From Promethearchaeota archaeon (GTDB lineage: Archaea > Asgardarchaeota > Lokiarchaeia > Sigyniarchaeales > SOKP01): a DNA stretch of 37,224 bases. The stretch is taken from positions 1 through 37,224 of the forward strand of contig JAHLWH010000268.1 of assembly GCA_019058015.1 (NCBI GenBank), given 5' to 3'. Under the pieces are notes generated by a model. That model was given only the letters and a program-made list of their open reading frames with translations. It searched no databases and was not told where the DNA came from. Made by a program: the position numbers and the translations under genes. Each line of letters opens with the position of its first letter. The first letter of the stretch is position 1. Of this stretch, positions 16,407 through 24,621 are shown piece by piece.

Positions 16407-17837
16407 ATGTCTTCCTCAACAACTCAAAAAGAAAGTGAATCAACAAAATATACCGCTCTATTTAAGAAGTTGTGGCCAAATTTCGTCGTGTATAATTTTT
16501 GGGCACTAACTATTTCTTCCTTGTATATAAATACAACAATCGTCTCAAATATAATTTGGACTGGAGAAGAGATTCATGTTGGAGAACTAGGAATTTTATT
16601 TGGATCTGGAACATGGATGATGGGAATTTCAGGTTTGTTTTTTGGTTATTTAGCAGATAGGTTTAATCGCATAAAACTTATGACATTATCTATGATAATG
16701 TTTGGAGTTGGTATGATAATAAATGGATTTAGTCCAGAAGGGCAAGAATCCTTAACTTTTAACTTCTTTTTAGGATGTATTTTATTCAGAAATTTTTTTT
16801 GTGGTGGGTTTTGGCCTATAATTCTCTCATATACAAACGATACTGTAGAAGAATTTGAACGTTCTCGGTTTTTTGGTGCGATAAATGCCACTTTTCAAGT
16901 TTTTCAGATAAGTGGGATGTTAATTTCCACCTTGTTATTTCAAAATCAATTTTGGCGTGAATTTATGTGGGGTATGGGATTGTTATATTTAATTGGAGGT
17001 GTTATGATCTCTCTAAAAGGTATTGAACCTAAGAGAGGGGGTACCAAAAATCAATTAAAAGCAGTTTTATTCGAATCAGGGATCAAATATCAGTATAAAT
17101 TAACAAAAAAAACATTTAGAACTACTATTTTAAAGCCTACTATTTGCATTTTATTTGTTGAGGGTATTTTTATTTCAATGTGTTTCTCATTGGTTGACTT
17201 TCTATTTATAACCTATTTACAATCACCACCTCATAACATTTCTCCCTTTATAACTACTGTATATTTGACTATATTTGGAATTTCTGGTGGCATTTTAGGA
17301 TCTATCGGTTTTTCAAAGCTTTCTGATAGATTGGCAAATAAAAACTTCAAAAATCGCATTTACTTAATTGTTTTTTCAATAGTAATAGTATTTTCAACAT
17401 ATATTTTTTTATTTTTTATTCCAATACAGAGTATGACTCCCGTTCAAGGAAATGATTTAGTGTTTATTATAACTACTCCCGCATTTTGGTTACTTGGCAT
17501 TGGCGCATTTATTTTTCGTTCCATTATAAGTATATATAGTATTAATCAGCCACCACTTATACAAAAAATTAATTTACCTGAAAGTCAAGGAATAATCAGT
17601 TCTTCCAGTCAATTTTTAGATTTTATAGGACTCGGAACAGGACCAATGATAGCTGGTTTAATTTTAGAGTTATATAACCAAAATTATCAAATTACAGTGC
17701 TAATTTCAATGATTATTGGAATTATAGGTGTATTCTTTTGGTTAATAGCAATAAAATGGATTAATAAAGATATTGAAACAATTTCCTCAATACTCAATCA
17801 ACGAGCTGAAGAGATGGCTAGAATTAATGGGAAGTGA
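16407..17837 (+). CDS. Major facilitator superfamily transporter
   Basis: This 476-residue protein has twelve hydrophobic segments in two halves. The MFS loop 2-3 motif is clear as GYLADRFNRIKLM (pattern GxLaDRxGrkxxl), and its second-half echo is GFSKLSDRLANKNFKNR. Near residues 130-170 it reads GGFWPIILSYTNDTVEEFER, a typical gating and anti-porter region. The substrate is not evident. It follows the SMC set on the same strand after a 101-bp gap but is probably an independent unit. Its 3' end overlaps the convergent GTPase gene by 14 bp. Confidence 0.9.
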   Translation: MSSSTTQKESESTKYTALFKKLWPNFVVYNFWALTISSLYINTTIVSNIIWTGEEIHVGELGILFGSGTWMMGISGLFFGYLADRFNRIKLMTLSMIMFGVGMIINGFSPEGQESLTFNFFLGCILFRNFFCGGFWPIILSYTNDTVEEFERSRFFGAINATFQVFQISGMLISTLLFQNQFWREFMWGMGLLYLIGGVMISLKGIEPKRGGTKNQLKAVLFESGIKYQYKLTKKTFRTTILKPTICILFVEGIFISMCFSLVDFLFITYLQSPPHNISPFITTVYLTIFGISGGILGSIGFSKLSDRLANKNFKNRIYLIVFSIVIVFSTYIFLFFIPIQSMTPVQGNDLVFIITTPAFWLLGIGAFIFRSIISIYSINQPPLIQKINLPESQGIISSSSQFLDFIGLGTGPMIAGLILELYNQNYQITVLISMIIGIIGVFFWLIAIKWINKDIETISSILNQRAEEMARINGK

Positions 17838-18447
17838 TAATTTTTAATATCATGGCTGCCAAGTTGTCATTATAATCTTCCATACCTTCTAAATGTTCTC
17901 CTACAGTGTTGAAGAAATCCACAATTTCTATTTTTCTTTTTTCAAAGAAAGACTGGATTTTTTCTCTTGCTTCTTTAAGTTTTTTATCTTTTTGAGGTTT
18001 ATTTCCTTTTATTAGGTCACATTTATTAAGACACACATAGATATGTTTAGGAAAGAAACGGACATCATTGAAAAAATCAAATTGCTCATCAATAGAGCGA
18101 TCTAAAGCAAATACAACGATAATTTGTGAAGCGATCCGGCTAATTGTAATAATTCCCATACGAACTACAGCTCTCGCTTTATCACCTCCTGGGGCAAAAA
18201 TCGTATGTGCTTTTTTTGAAGTTTCATCTCTAAAAATAACGCGATTGGGATGTATTGTTTTAGTTTCCTTTTTTTCTGTAGCTTCTCGAGGTAAAGTTGC
18301 CTCACCAGAAAAGTCAGTCTTTACAATTACACATTTTCTTCCACCTTCCAGTGTCTCGAGTTTTTGTTTATTAATATAACTTACAAATAATCTTAAGAGT
18401 GTTGTTTTTCCTACAGAAATATCACCTAATAACCCTAGATTCACCAT
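17824..18447 (-). CDS. Small GTPase, divergent Ras-like (COG2229/MglA-like)
   Basis: This 207-residue P-loop GTPase has G1 GDISVGKT at 8-15 and G4 NKCD at 141-144. The G3 motif is not DxxG: the same place holds FAPGGDKAR (84-92), so the catalytic-site environment differs from Ras. A TKTIHPNR segment near 63-70 corresponds to switch I with its Mg-binding Thr. No lipidation motif is present at the C-terminus. The gene starts one base after the upstream unknown gene (18449-19264), so the two form a pair and their products probably act together. Archaeal GTPases of this kind are usually linked to cell polarity or membrane processes. The specific role is unknown. Confidence 0.85.
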   Translation of the reverse strand: MVNLGLLGDISVGKTTLLRLFVSYINKQKLETLEGGRKCVIVKTDFSGEATLPREATEKKETKTIHPNRVIFRDETSKKAHTIFAPGGDKARAVVRMGIITISRIASQIIVVFALDRSIDEQFDFFNDVRFFPKHIYVCLNKCDLIKGNKPQKDKKLKEAREKIQSFFEKRKIEIVDFFNTVGEHLEGMEDYNDNLAAMILKIITSH

Positions 18448-18448
18448 C

Positions 18449-19264
18449 TTAATCTTCTTCCTCCTTTAATAATTTATTTAATAGAGTCTCATAATCAGGT
18501 ATTAGATATTGTTCGAGTAGTGCACTATTATGGGCATTAATTAATCCTACAAAAACTTCCTTTAAATTCTTTGAATTTTTAATATATTTTATTATCGTTT
18601 CAGATTCTACTCCAGCTCTTAGTGGTTTTGGTTCAGTATCAAATCCAAAATTTTCACTCGGAGGCAAGGAGTCGAAAAACCCAAATGCAGTGTAGCCTTC
18701 ATAAGCATAATAGCAAAAGAATCGAGATTTAATTGACTGAATAATCCTCGTCATATACACACTTGGATATAACTCTCCAAGGGTCATAGTTCCATCAAAA
18801 GTTATGAGATAATAGGGGCTTATAGGAGATTTTCTTAAGCCAAACATTTCTTGAGGAGGTAAACAAACAAAAGGAATTTTTTCTTCGATAATGGCCCATA
18901 AATCCCATCGTTCAGCATCATTTAAAATTTGTTTAACTTCATCGAAAGCATAGTAAAAATCTTGTTGAAAACTAAGTAGAGAACTTAGATAGACAGATAA
19001 AGAGGCAAAAGTTGCTTCTAATACGGGCTGCTTTTTACTATCTTCGCTAGGTTTTATTGTACCACGCCAGCTTCTTACTGCTGAATATGCAAATCCTTGA
19101 ACATCAAAAAAATTCCCGGAAAGTATTATGAATTGCGGAATTTCTCCTTCCTCATCCTTGAGTAATTCTCTAGTTTTATCTAATAAAGCTATTTCAAGAT
19201 TTATCTCTTTATAGCCAGAATGTAGTTGTGGCATTATCAGCCATTTATATTTCTTTTTTACCAT
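18449..19264 (-). CDS. Unknown protein paired with the small GTPase
   Basis: I do not recognise this 271-residue soluble protein. It has a mixed alpha/beta pattern. An N-terminal strand WLIMPQLHSG is followed by FIILSGNFFDVQG, a helical middle (residues 90-125), YYLITFDGTMTLGELYPSVY, and FCYYAYEGYTAFGFFDSL. Aromatic residues are abundant and there is no signal peptide or membrane segment. Its stop lies directly against the GTPase start, a strict two-gene unit, so a regulator or effector of the GTPase (for example a GAP, GEF or longin-type partner) is a fair guess, but the sequence shows no such domain clearly. Confidence 0.75.
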   Translation of the reverse strand: MVKKKYKWLIMPQLHSGYKEINLEIALLDKTRELLKDEEGEIPQFIILSGNFFDVQGFAYSAVRSWRGTIKPSEDSKKQPVLEATFASLSVYLSSLLSFQQDFYYAFDEVKQILNDAERWDLWAIIEEKIPFVCLPPQEMFGLRKSPISPYYLITFDGTMTLGELYPSVYMTRIIQSIKSRFFCYYAYEGYTAFGFFDSLPPSENFGFDTEPKPLRAGVESETIIKYIKNSKNLKEVFVGLINAHNSALLEQYLIPDYETLLNKLLKEEED

Positions 19265-19562
19265 AGATCAAAGCCCCTTCATTAATAATACTATTAAAAT
19301 TTTTGAAGTCTTAAAAATAATACACAAGAATTGTCTAATAAATTTTCTTTTTTTAATAATTTCTTGACTTTACAAGTTATTTTACATTTAGTTTAGAAAA
19401 ATATTATAATTTTGCGTTTAGGACGATAAAATTTCAAAAAATGGATCAAATTCCACCTATGGTAATAAAAATTATAAAAAATATCGCTTTAAATTTAATT
19501 TTGAAAATAAATCTTCTTGCGTTTAGGTTAATTGAGGTAAAATAGCCTTTTTATACCTGCCT
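19265..19562. repeat. Divergent intergenic region with an 11-bp direct repeat
   Basis: This is about 300 bp of very AT-rich DNA between the GTPase-partner gene and the frameshifted membrane protein gene, with no open frame worth calling. It contains two exact copies of TTGCGTTTAGG at 19412-19422 and 19517-19527, 105 bp apart. They have a higher G+C content than the surroundings, so a chance pair is less likely. The second copy lies about 35 bp upstream of the membrane protein start, so a regulatory site is possible. No terminator hairpin or RNA gene is seen. Confidence 0.4.
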
Positions 19563-20247
19563 TTGTCGAAAAATAAGTTTATTTTACTGATTTTTTCCAA
19601 ATCATTTTTATTAGGTTTTATTTTTGTCGCTATTATGGAGACTTTGTTTTATTTATTGAAATTAAGAGATTTGGGTCCAAATCATAATATTTTAAATACT
19701 ATAATTATGGGTCTATTTGAGGGGGGGTGTTGCTACATCGGTTATATTTTATATAACTCGAAAAATCTTTGAGAGAAACTTTAAAATTGTAGCCTTTTTC
19801 TTAGATTTATTTATTATCGTACTTATTTCAATTTTATCGGTGATCTTGATAATTGGTTTGGAAAATACATCAACCAGTTACCGAGTCATGTCTCATCCGT
19901 ATATGATTCTCATATTAATTATTACGTATTTAACAGTTGTCATTTTCTTTTGGATAATCCCCCCTGAAGTTGATACAGAAAAACCGAGAAAGGAACTAAC
20001 AGAAACAAGAAAATTTATCATGTACTTCTTTTTTGTATGTTTATTATTTTCGTTATTGCTGCTTTTATTTTGGATCCCCGCAGGGTTTCGGTATGTTCAC
20101 GAGGGGGCAGTCGGAGGTCCGCATGAACCTGTTGATATCTATGCGGCCTCATTATGGTTCATATATAACGGAGTTCTAGAAAACCCTGCCCCTTTTATCG
20201 CTCCTGCAGCCGTAGGAATAAGATTTAAATTAATGAAAATAGAATAA
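19563..20247 (+). pseudogene. Polytopic membrane protein frameshifted in a G7 tract
   Basis: Two overlapping frames belong to one protein. The first (from TTG 19563) carries two hydrophobic segments and ends IIMGLFEGG before going out of frame. The second continues GVATSVIFYITRKIFERN with about four more membrane segments to TAA at 20247. Removing one G from the seven-G run around 19722-19728 joins them into a smooth 227-residue protein. In such an AT-rich genome a G7 tract inside a coding region is unusual; it could be a slippage or phase-variation site, a sequencing indel or real decay. No family is recognised. The conserved-looking loop HEGAVGGPHEPVDIYAASLW lies between the last two segments. 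Confidence 0.7.
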
Positions 20248-20369
20248 ATATTACCTAAATCTTTTTATCATACATAGTACGAATTATATAAATATCTATT
20301 AAAAAATTATATTATCAATTTATTTTAATTTTATTAGAAAAGAATTTAATTAAATAAGGCAGTCCAAAC

Positions 20370-21971
20370 TTGAATAATATTAATCCTATTCGCGAATTAA
20401 TTAACAAAATTAGTTCAGAAATTGCTGAGGGTCAAAATCAAGAAGCATACAAGACGTTCCTTGAAATTAAGGAAAATATAACCCCATTACATAATGAATT
20501 TCAGGAATTTATTGAAATAGGTGAAAAACTTCAAAATTTAATATATAATGAATCCAAAGTATTGGTACTTCTTGAACTTGGAGATTTATATCGTGACTTG
20601 TATAAATATGATATATCAAAGAAGAAGTATCAAGAAGCATTGCAAATTCAGAGACGATTATATGAAGGTGATCAAGACAGACATTTCTATTTACTCGGTT
20701 TAACACTTCTCCAACTTGGAAATATATATAGATTTTTAAGAAGATTTGATGAATCTGAGCGTTTATATCAAGATGCATTAGAATTACTTGAAGATATCCA
20801 AGATGAGGGTACACCAGAAATTTTAAAAGATATCGCACATACTAAAGTTGTTCTTGGAAATGCTTACAGACAATTAGATGATTTTGACAATGCAATTAGA
20901 AATTATGAAGAGGCAGAAGAAATTTTCTGGACATTTAAAAATGAGGATCGAATGCTTTATCTCGCAGGGATATCATGGGCTAAAGATAAAAAAGGAACAT
21001 TACTTAAGGATAAAAGAAAATACAAGGAAGCAAAGGCATTATTTCTAGATGCTTTAGAAATAAGAAATGAATTGGCTCAAGAAAATCCTGAAAAATATGA
21101 ACGTTATGTAGCACTAACACATACGAATTTAGGTATTTTATATAAAAACATGAGAGAAAATGAAAATTCCGAATTTCATCTCCTTAAAGCTTTAGAAATA
21201 CGTGAAAGGTTAGTAAAAGTGAATCCAGATGCATTTTTGCTCGACCTTACTTATACAGAAGATCAACTGGGAAGTCTTTATAAAATTATGAAAAAGAATA
21301 GAGATGCCGAGAAATTTTATCAACGAGCTCTGAATGCAAGAGAAAATTTAGCAAGAAGAAACCCTGATATATTTTTAAATGAATATTTATGGTCTTTAGG
21401 AAATCTTGGAGATTTATACCAAAGAACTGATCGATATAAGGAAGCTGAAGGGATCTTTTTAAAATGTATAGAAATGTATGAAAATTTAATAGAACTAAAT
21501 CGACAAGTATTTCTCCCTCTTGCTGCCAGAATATATGATAAACTAGCAAATGTTTATGTACAATTGAAGAATTATAATGATGCTAGAAATATTCTTTTAA
21601 ATGAACTAGAATTATATGATGAGCTAATAGAAGAAGACCGTGATAAATACCTTTATTATCTCGCTAATGCTCAGAATTTTATTAGTGGAGTTTTTTCACA
21701 ACTATATAAATATGATAGGGCGGAAGTGTATTTAATTCAATCTATAGCTAATTTTAACGAATTAGCTGAAAAAAATAGAAATAAATATTTGCCTACTATA
21801 GCAAGATTATATTTTACTTTAGGGAAAACATATCAAAAATTAAATCAAGTTGAAAATACTAGATTTGCTTATAATAACGCGTTGGATGCAAATATCGAAT
21901 TACAAAGAAACAATCCTGAAAGATATACCAAATTTGTAAGAAGTATAGAAAGTATATTAAGGAAACTATAA
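20370..21971 (+). CDS. TPR repeat protein
   Basis: This 533-residue all-helical protein is built from about ten tetratricopeptide units with an extended period near 50 residues instead of 34. Each unit has the LGxxY...A..xY..AL core (LGDLYRDLYKYDISKKKYQE, LGNIYRFLRRFDESERLYQD, LGILYKNMRENENSEFHLLK). Between units comes a linker with NP(E/D)(K/R/A)(Y/F), seen about seven times. This kinesin-light-chain/TPR_12-like spacing forms a superhelical scaffold for protein binding. There is no enzymatic domain, signal peptide or membrane segment. The start is a TTG at 20370; no earlier start is evident. The binding partner is unknown. Confidence 0.9.
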   Translation: MNNINPIRELINKISSEIAEGQNQEAYKTFLEIKENITPLHNEFQEFIEIGEKLQNLIYNESKVLVLLELGDLYRDLYKYDISKKKYQEALQIQRRLYEGDQDRHFYLLGLTLLQLGNIYRFLRRFDESERLYQDALELLEDIQDEGTPEILKDIAHTKVVLGNAYRQLDDFDNAIRNYEEAEEIFWTFKNEDRMLYLAGISWAKDKKGTLLKDKRKYKEAKALFLDALEIRNELAQENPEKYERYVALTHTNLGILYKNMRENENSEFHLLKALEIRERLVKVNPDAFLLDLTYTEDQLGSLYKIMKKNRDAEKFYQRALNARENLARRNPDIFLNEYLWSLGNLGDLYQRTDRYKEAEGIFLKCIEMYENLIELNRQVFLPLAARIYDKLANVYVQLKNYNDARNILLNELELYDELIEEDRDKYLYYLANAQNFISGVFSQLYKYDRAEVYLIQSIANFNELAEKNRNKYLPTIARLYFTLGKTYQKLNQVENTRFAYNNALDANIELQRNNPERYTKFVRSIESILRKL

Positions 21972-21990
21972 AATATAATTTGGGAAAATG

Positions 21991-22554
21991 TTATAATGAA
22001 TCTAAAACTTTCCTGATTCCTAATTCAATAAGGTCAAAATATTCTAATTTATTTACATTATTTATTTCAATTCTTTGAATGGAATCGAGATTTTTGCATT
22101 TTTCTATTTTCATTTCGAGGAGAGGTTCTTTTTCTTTAATTTTAATGAGAATTTGTTGAATAAAATCATTAATAAAGATTTCAGATTTTTCTCTCACGTT
22201 AATCTTCTCTGGTTCAACAAATTGAATTTCTACTTTTTTAAAGTCAAAAAATTTTAAAATACAGAGAAGATCGTTATTTTTAGAGAATAATTTTCTTTTT
22301 ATTAAAGTCCCACTACCTTTATTTCCTATACTTTCTTTAAATAAATCTTCAGCACTCAATAAATTACTAGCAGTAGTAAAACTTTTTCCTGAGATCACTT
22401 TATTTAATTGATTTATTACTAACTTGAGTTCATTAACCTCCTCAGTAAGTTTTTTGATTAGTTCTTTTTTTTCAAGATATTGTTTATTAAGTGTTCTGTG
22501 AATATTTACTAATTTTTCAATTTCGTTTTTACCATCATCTTCCTTAAGATTCAT
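21991..22554 (-). CDS. Unknown coiled-coil protein
   Basis: Residues 1-58 of this 187-residue protein form a heptad-rich coiled coil (KLVNIHRTLNKQYLEKKELI, LTEEVNELKLVINQLNK). A linker rich in Ser, Thr and Gly leads to a C-terminal alpha/beta part of about 110 residues (LLCILKFFDFKKVEIQFVEP, EIFINDFIQQILIKIKEKEP, LEYFDLIELGIRKVL). No domain is recognised. It converges on the TPR gene (19 bp apart) and diverges from the ATP-grasp gene (73 bp apart). The coiled coil suggests an oligomer or an adaptor. The gene is probably real given composition and spacing. Confidence 0.65.
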   Translation of the reverse strand: MNLKEDDGKNEIEKLVNIHRTLNKQYLEKKELIKKLTEEVNELKLVINQLNKVISGKSFTTASNLLSAEDLFKESIGNKGSGTLIKRKLFSKNNDLLCILKFFDFKKVEIQFVEPEKINVREKSEIFINDFIQQILIKIKEKEPLLEMKIEKCKNLDSIQRIEINNVNKLEYFDLIELGIRKVLDSL

Positions 22555-22627
22555 ATATTTAATTTAAAGTGTTTCTACTATATTAAATTATTATACTGAT
22601 TAAATTAAGTGATATAAGGTAATTAAA

Positions 22628-23521
22628 ATGAAGACTGCAATTATTACTCCAAATCCCTCTGATATAGAGGTTAAAATTATTATCAAGGAATTTCAAAAGA
22701 AAGGATTCGATGTTAAAACATTAATTCCGGGAGAAATAAATGTTTCTGTTGGTTTAAAAGTTAAGAATGAACCAAATTCAGAAAGATTTCTGTATAATAT
22801 TTTCGAAGATATAGAGCCAAAAGGAGCTTTAGTAAGAGGTTTTGGCATGAACGTCACTCAAAAAATATTTTTCCGATTAGATATTTTAAGAATTTTAGAA
22901 AATATGGATATAAAATTAATAAATTCCCGAGAATCTTTAGAACTTGCCACAGATAAACTATTAACCTCCTTTTTATTTGAAAAAGAAGATATTCCAACGT
23001 TAAAAACAATAATATGCGAAAATCCAAATGATGCATTAGAAGCTTTTGAGATTTTAGGAGAAGATATTGTTTTGAAACCTATTTTTGGCTCGAAGGGTAT
23101 TGGACTTACTAGAATAAATGATAGAGGTTTTGCAGAGAATGTCATTTATAAATTATCACGATTAAATGAGATTTTTTACCTTCAAGAATTCGTTCAACAT
23201 AATAACCAGGATATTAGAATACTAGTTTTAGGGGATGAAGCAGTTGCAGGAATGTATCGTATTAGCGATAGTTGGAAAACAAATATTTTTACTGGAGCGC
23301 AGCCAAAACCAATAAATTTAAGTGATGAGTTGAAAGAATTAGCAGTTAAGGCTGCTAAAGCAACTAAAACAGAAATCGCAGGAGTGGATATATTAGAAAC
23401 AGATAATGGATTAAAAGTAATAGAGGTAAACTCAATTCCTGGTTTTACAGCACTTCAAAAAGTAACAAAAATTAATTTGGCTGAAAAAATTGTTGAATAC
23501 TATTTAGATCAGATAAAATAA
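22628..23521 (+). CDS. ATP-grasp ligase, RimK/MptN-like
   Basis: This 297-residue ATP-grasp enzyme joins an amino acid to a carboxyl group through an acyl phosphate. The N-terminal preATP-grasp part holds ALVRGFGMNVTQ. The LINSRESLELATDKLLTSFL segment is typical of RimK/LysX/MptN proteins. DIVLKPIFGSKGIGLTRI is the ATP lysine and glycine-rich loop. FYLQEFVQHNNQDIRILVLG and VDILETDNGLKVIEVNSIPG carry the Mg ligands, with E and N in EVNS. The closest functional type appears to be MptN, which adds glutamate to the tetrahydromethanopterin side chain. RimK and LysX share the same motifs, so the substrate is tentative. Confidence 0.88.
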   Translation: MKTAIITPNPSDIEVKIIIKEFQKKGFDVKTLIPGEINVSVGLKVKNEPNSERFLYNIFEDIEPKGALVRGFGMNVTQKIFFRLDILRILENMDIKLINSRESLELATDKLLTSFLFEKEDIPTLKTIICENPNDALEAFEILGEDIVLKPIFGSKGIGLTRINDRGFAENVIYKLSRLNEIFYLQEFVQHNNQDIRILVLGDEAVAGMYRISDSWKTNIFTGAQPKPINLSDELKELAVKAAKATKTEIAGVDILETDNGLKVIEVNSIPGFTALQKVTKINLAEKIVEYYLDQIK

Positions 23522-23553
23522 GAGAAAAAAGGAAAAAAAAGTCTTAGTTAAAT

Positions 23554-23871
23554 TTATAACACATCAATCAACGCTACAAGCCCACCTATTATAACAACTA
23601 TGCCACCAACTAAATTAGCGAAAATAGCAATGAGAATTCCAAATATAATAAATAAAAACCAGTGATAAGGGATTGGATCATCCGGTTTTAAACATTGAAA
23701 TAATACTACTATCGAAAATACAATTCCTAAAAGCCTATATAGTATTCCCTCAATATTAGCAGCTTGAACACCATTTATCATATCCATTATTGCAAAGACT
23801 ACACCAACTAATGCCCCAATTACACAAATGAAGCTTATCAATTTGTAATTTTTATAATCCTTTTTAGCCAA
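23554..23871 (-). CDS. Small four-helix membrane protein
   Basis: The 105 residues contain four predicted membrane segments: LISFICVIGALVGVVFAIMD; ILYRLLGIVFSIVVLFQCL; HWFLFIIFGILIAIFANLVG; and GIVVIIGGLVALIDVL. A Lys-rich cytoplasmic N-terminus (MAKKDYKNYK) precedes them, and a short DDPIPYH loop separates the two pairs. It has no enzymatic motif and no family that I recognise. It converges on the ATP-grasp gene. Confidence 0.65.
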   Translation of the reverse strand: MAKKDYKNYKLISFICVIGALVGVVFAIMDMINGVQAANIEGILYRLLGIVFSIVVLFQCLKPDDPIPYHWFLFIIFGILIAIFANLVGGIVVIIGGLVALIDVL

Positions 23872-23956
23872 TTGAATTCACTTTACTTTATTTTTTTATA
23901 AAGAGTTTTTATAAAAAGAAAAACCTTTTTCATTTGAATTTTAAGATGATAAAAGT

Positions 23957-24571
23957 TCAAATTTTCTGTCCTAATAAATTATAATTAAACTCATTTTTTA
24001 AGATTAAAAACAGTTTATGCATAGGAAGTCCTATTACATTAGAGGGGGAACCTTCAATTTTATCAATAAATAATGAAGCTTTGTTTCGTATAGAATAAGC
24101 TCCAGTTCTTCCCTTCCATTCTCCTGTATTAATATATAATTTAATTTCATCTGTAGATAAATTTAGAAAGCTAATAATTGTGATATCGTAATCAGATATT
24201 ATTTTATCTTCAAATGTTCTGGTTACTGCAATTGCTGAGATGAGATTGTGTGTATTATTATTTAATTTCTTAAGAATTTTTAGTGCGTGATTTTCATCAT
24301 TAGCTTTGCCGATTATATGCCCTTTAAATTCTACAAGCGTATCAGCAGCGATTATTATTGCATCAATTCCCTTGATTTCCATTTTTTTTTTAACATCTAA
24401 TGCTTTCCCTTTAGCCAATTCTTTGGCTAATTCAATTGGCGGTAATTCTTTGCTTTTTAATTTATCTTCGCTGAAATCGCTTATGAAGATTTCAAAATCC
24501 AGTTGAGCTCTCTCAAAACTTTTTGCTCGATCTCTCGAACCAGAGGCAAGAATTATTTTCGGATTTTCCAT
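23957..24571 (-). CDS. maf: Maf-family nucleoside triphosphate pyrophosphatase
   Basis: This 204-residue Maf protein hydrolyses non-canonical or excess nucleoside triphosphates (such as dTTP, UTP or modified nucleotides) to the monophosphate. The N-terminal ILASGSRDRAKSF matches ILASxSPRR, although PRR is reduced to RDR. AADTLVEFKGHIIGK is the core with the catalytic Asp. GEWKGRTGAYSIRNKASLF matches GRAGGYxIQG, and EGSPSNVIGLPM matches GxxxNVxGLP. Length and motif order are standard. The weakening of the PRR and IQG motifs means substrate preference cannot be assigned. Confidence 0.93.
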   Translation of the reverse strand: MENPKIILASGSRDRAKSFERAQLDFEIFISDFSEDKLKSKELPPIELAKELAKGKALDVKKKMEIKGIDAIIIAADTLVEFKGHIIGKANDENHALKILKKLNNNTHNLISAIAVTRTFEDKIISDYDITIISFLNLSTDEIKLYINTGEWKGRTGAYSIRNKASLFIDKIEGSPSNVIGLPMHKLFLILKNEFNYNLLGQKI

Positions 24572-24621
24572 TTTAAATAATTTTCTTATTAATTCCTATT
24601 ATTTGCATTTGAAAAAAAATA

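Noticed and set aside
20509..20838. 109-codon minus-strand open frame inside the TPR gene
   Set aside because: It is the antisense of TPR codons and has no independent features.
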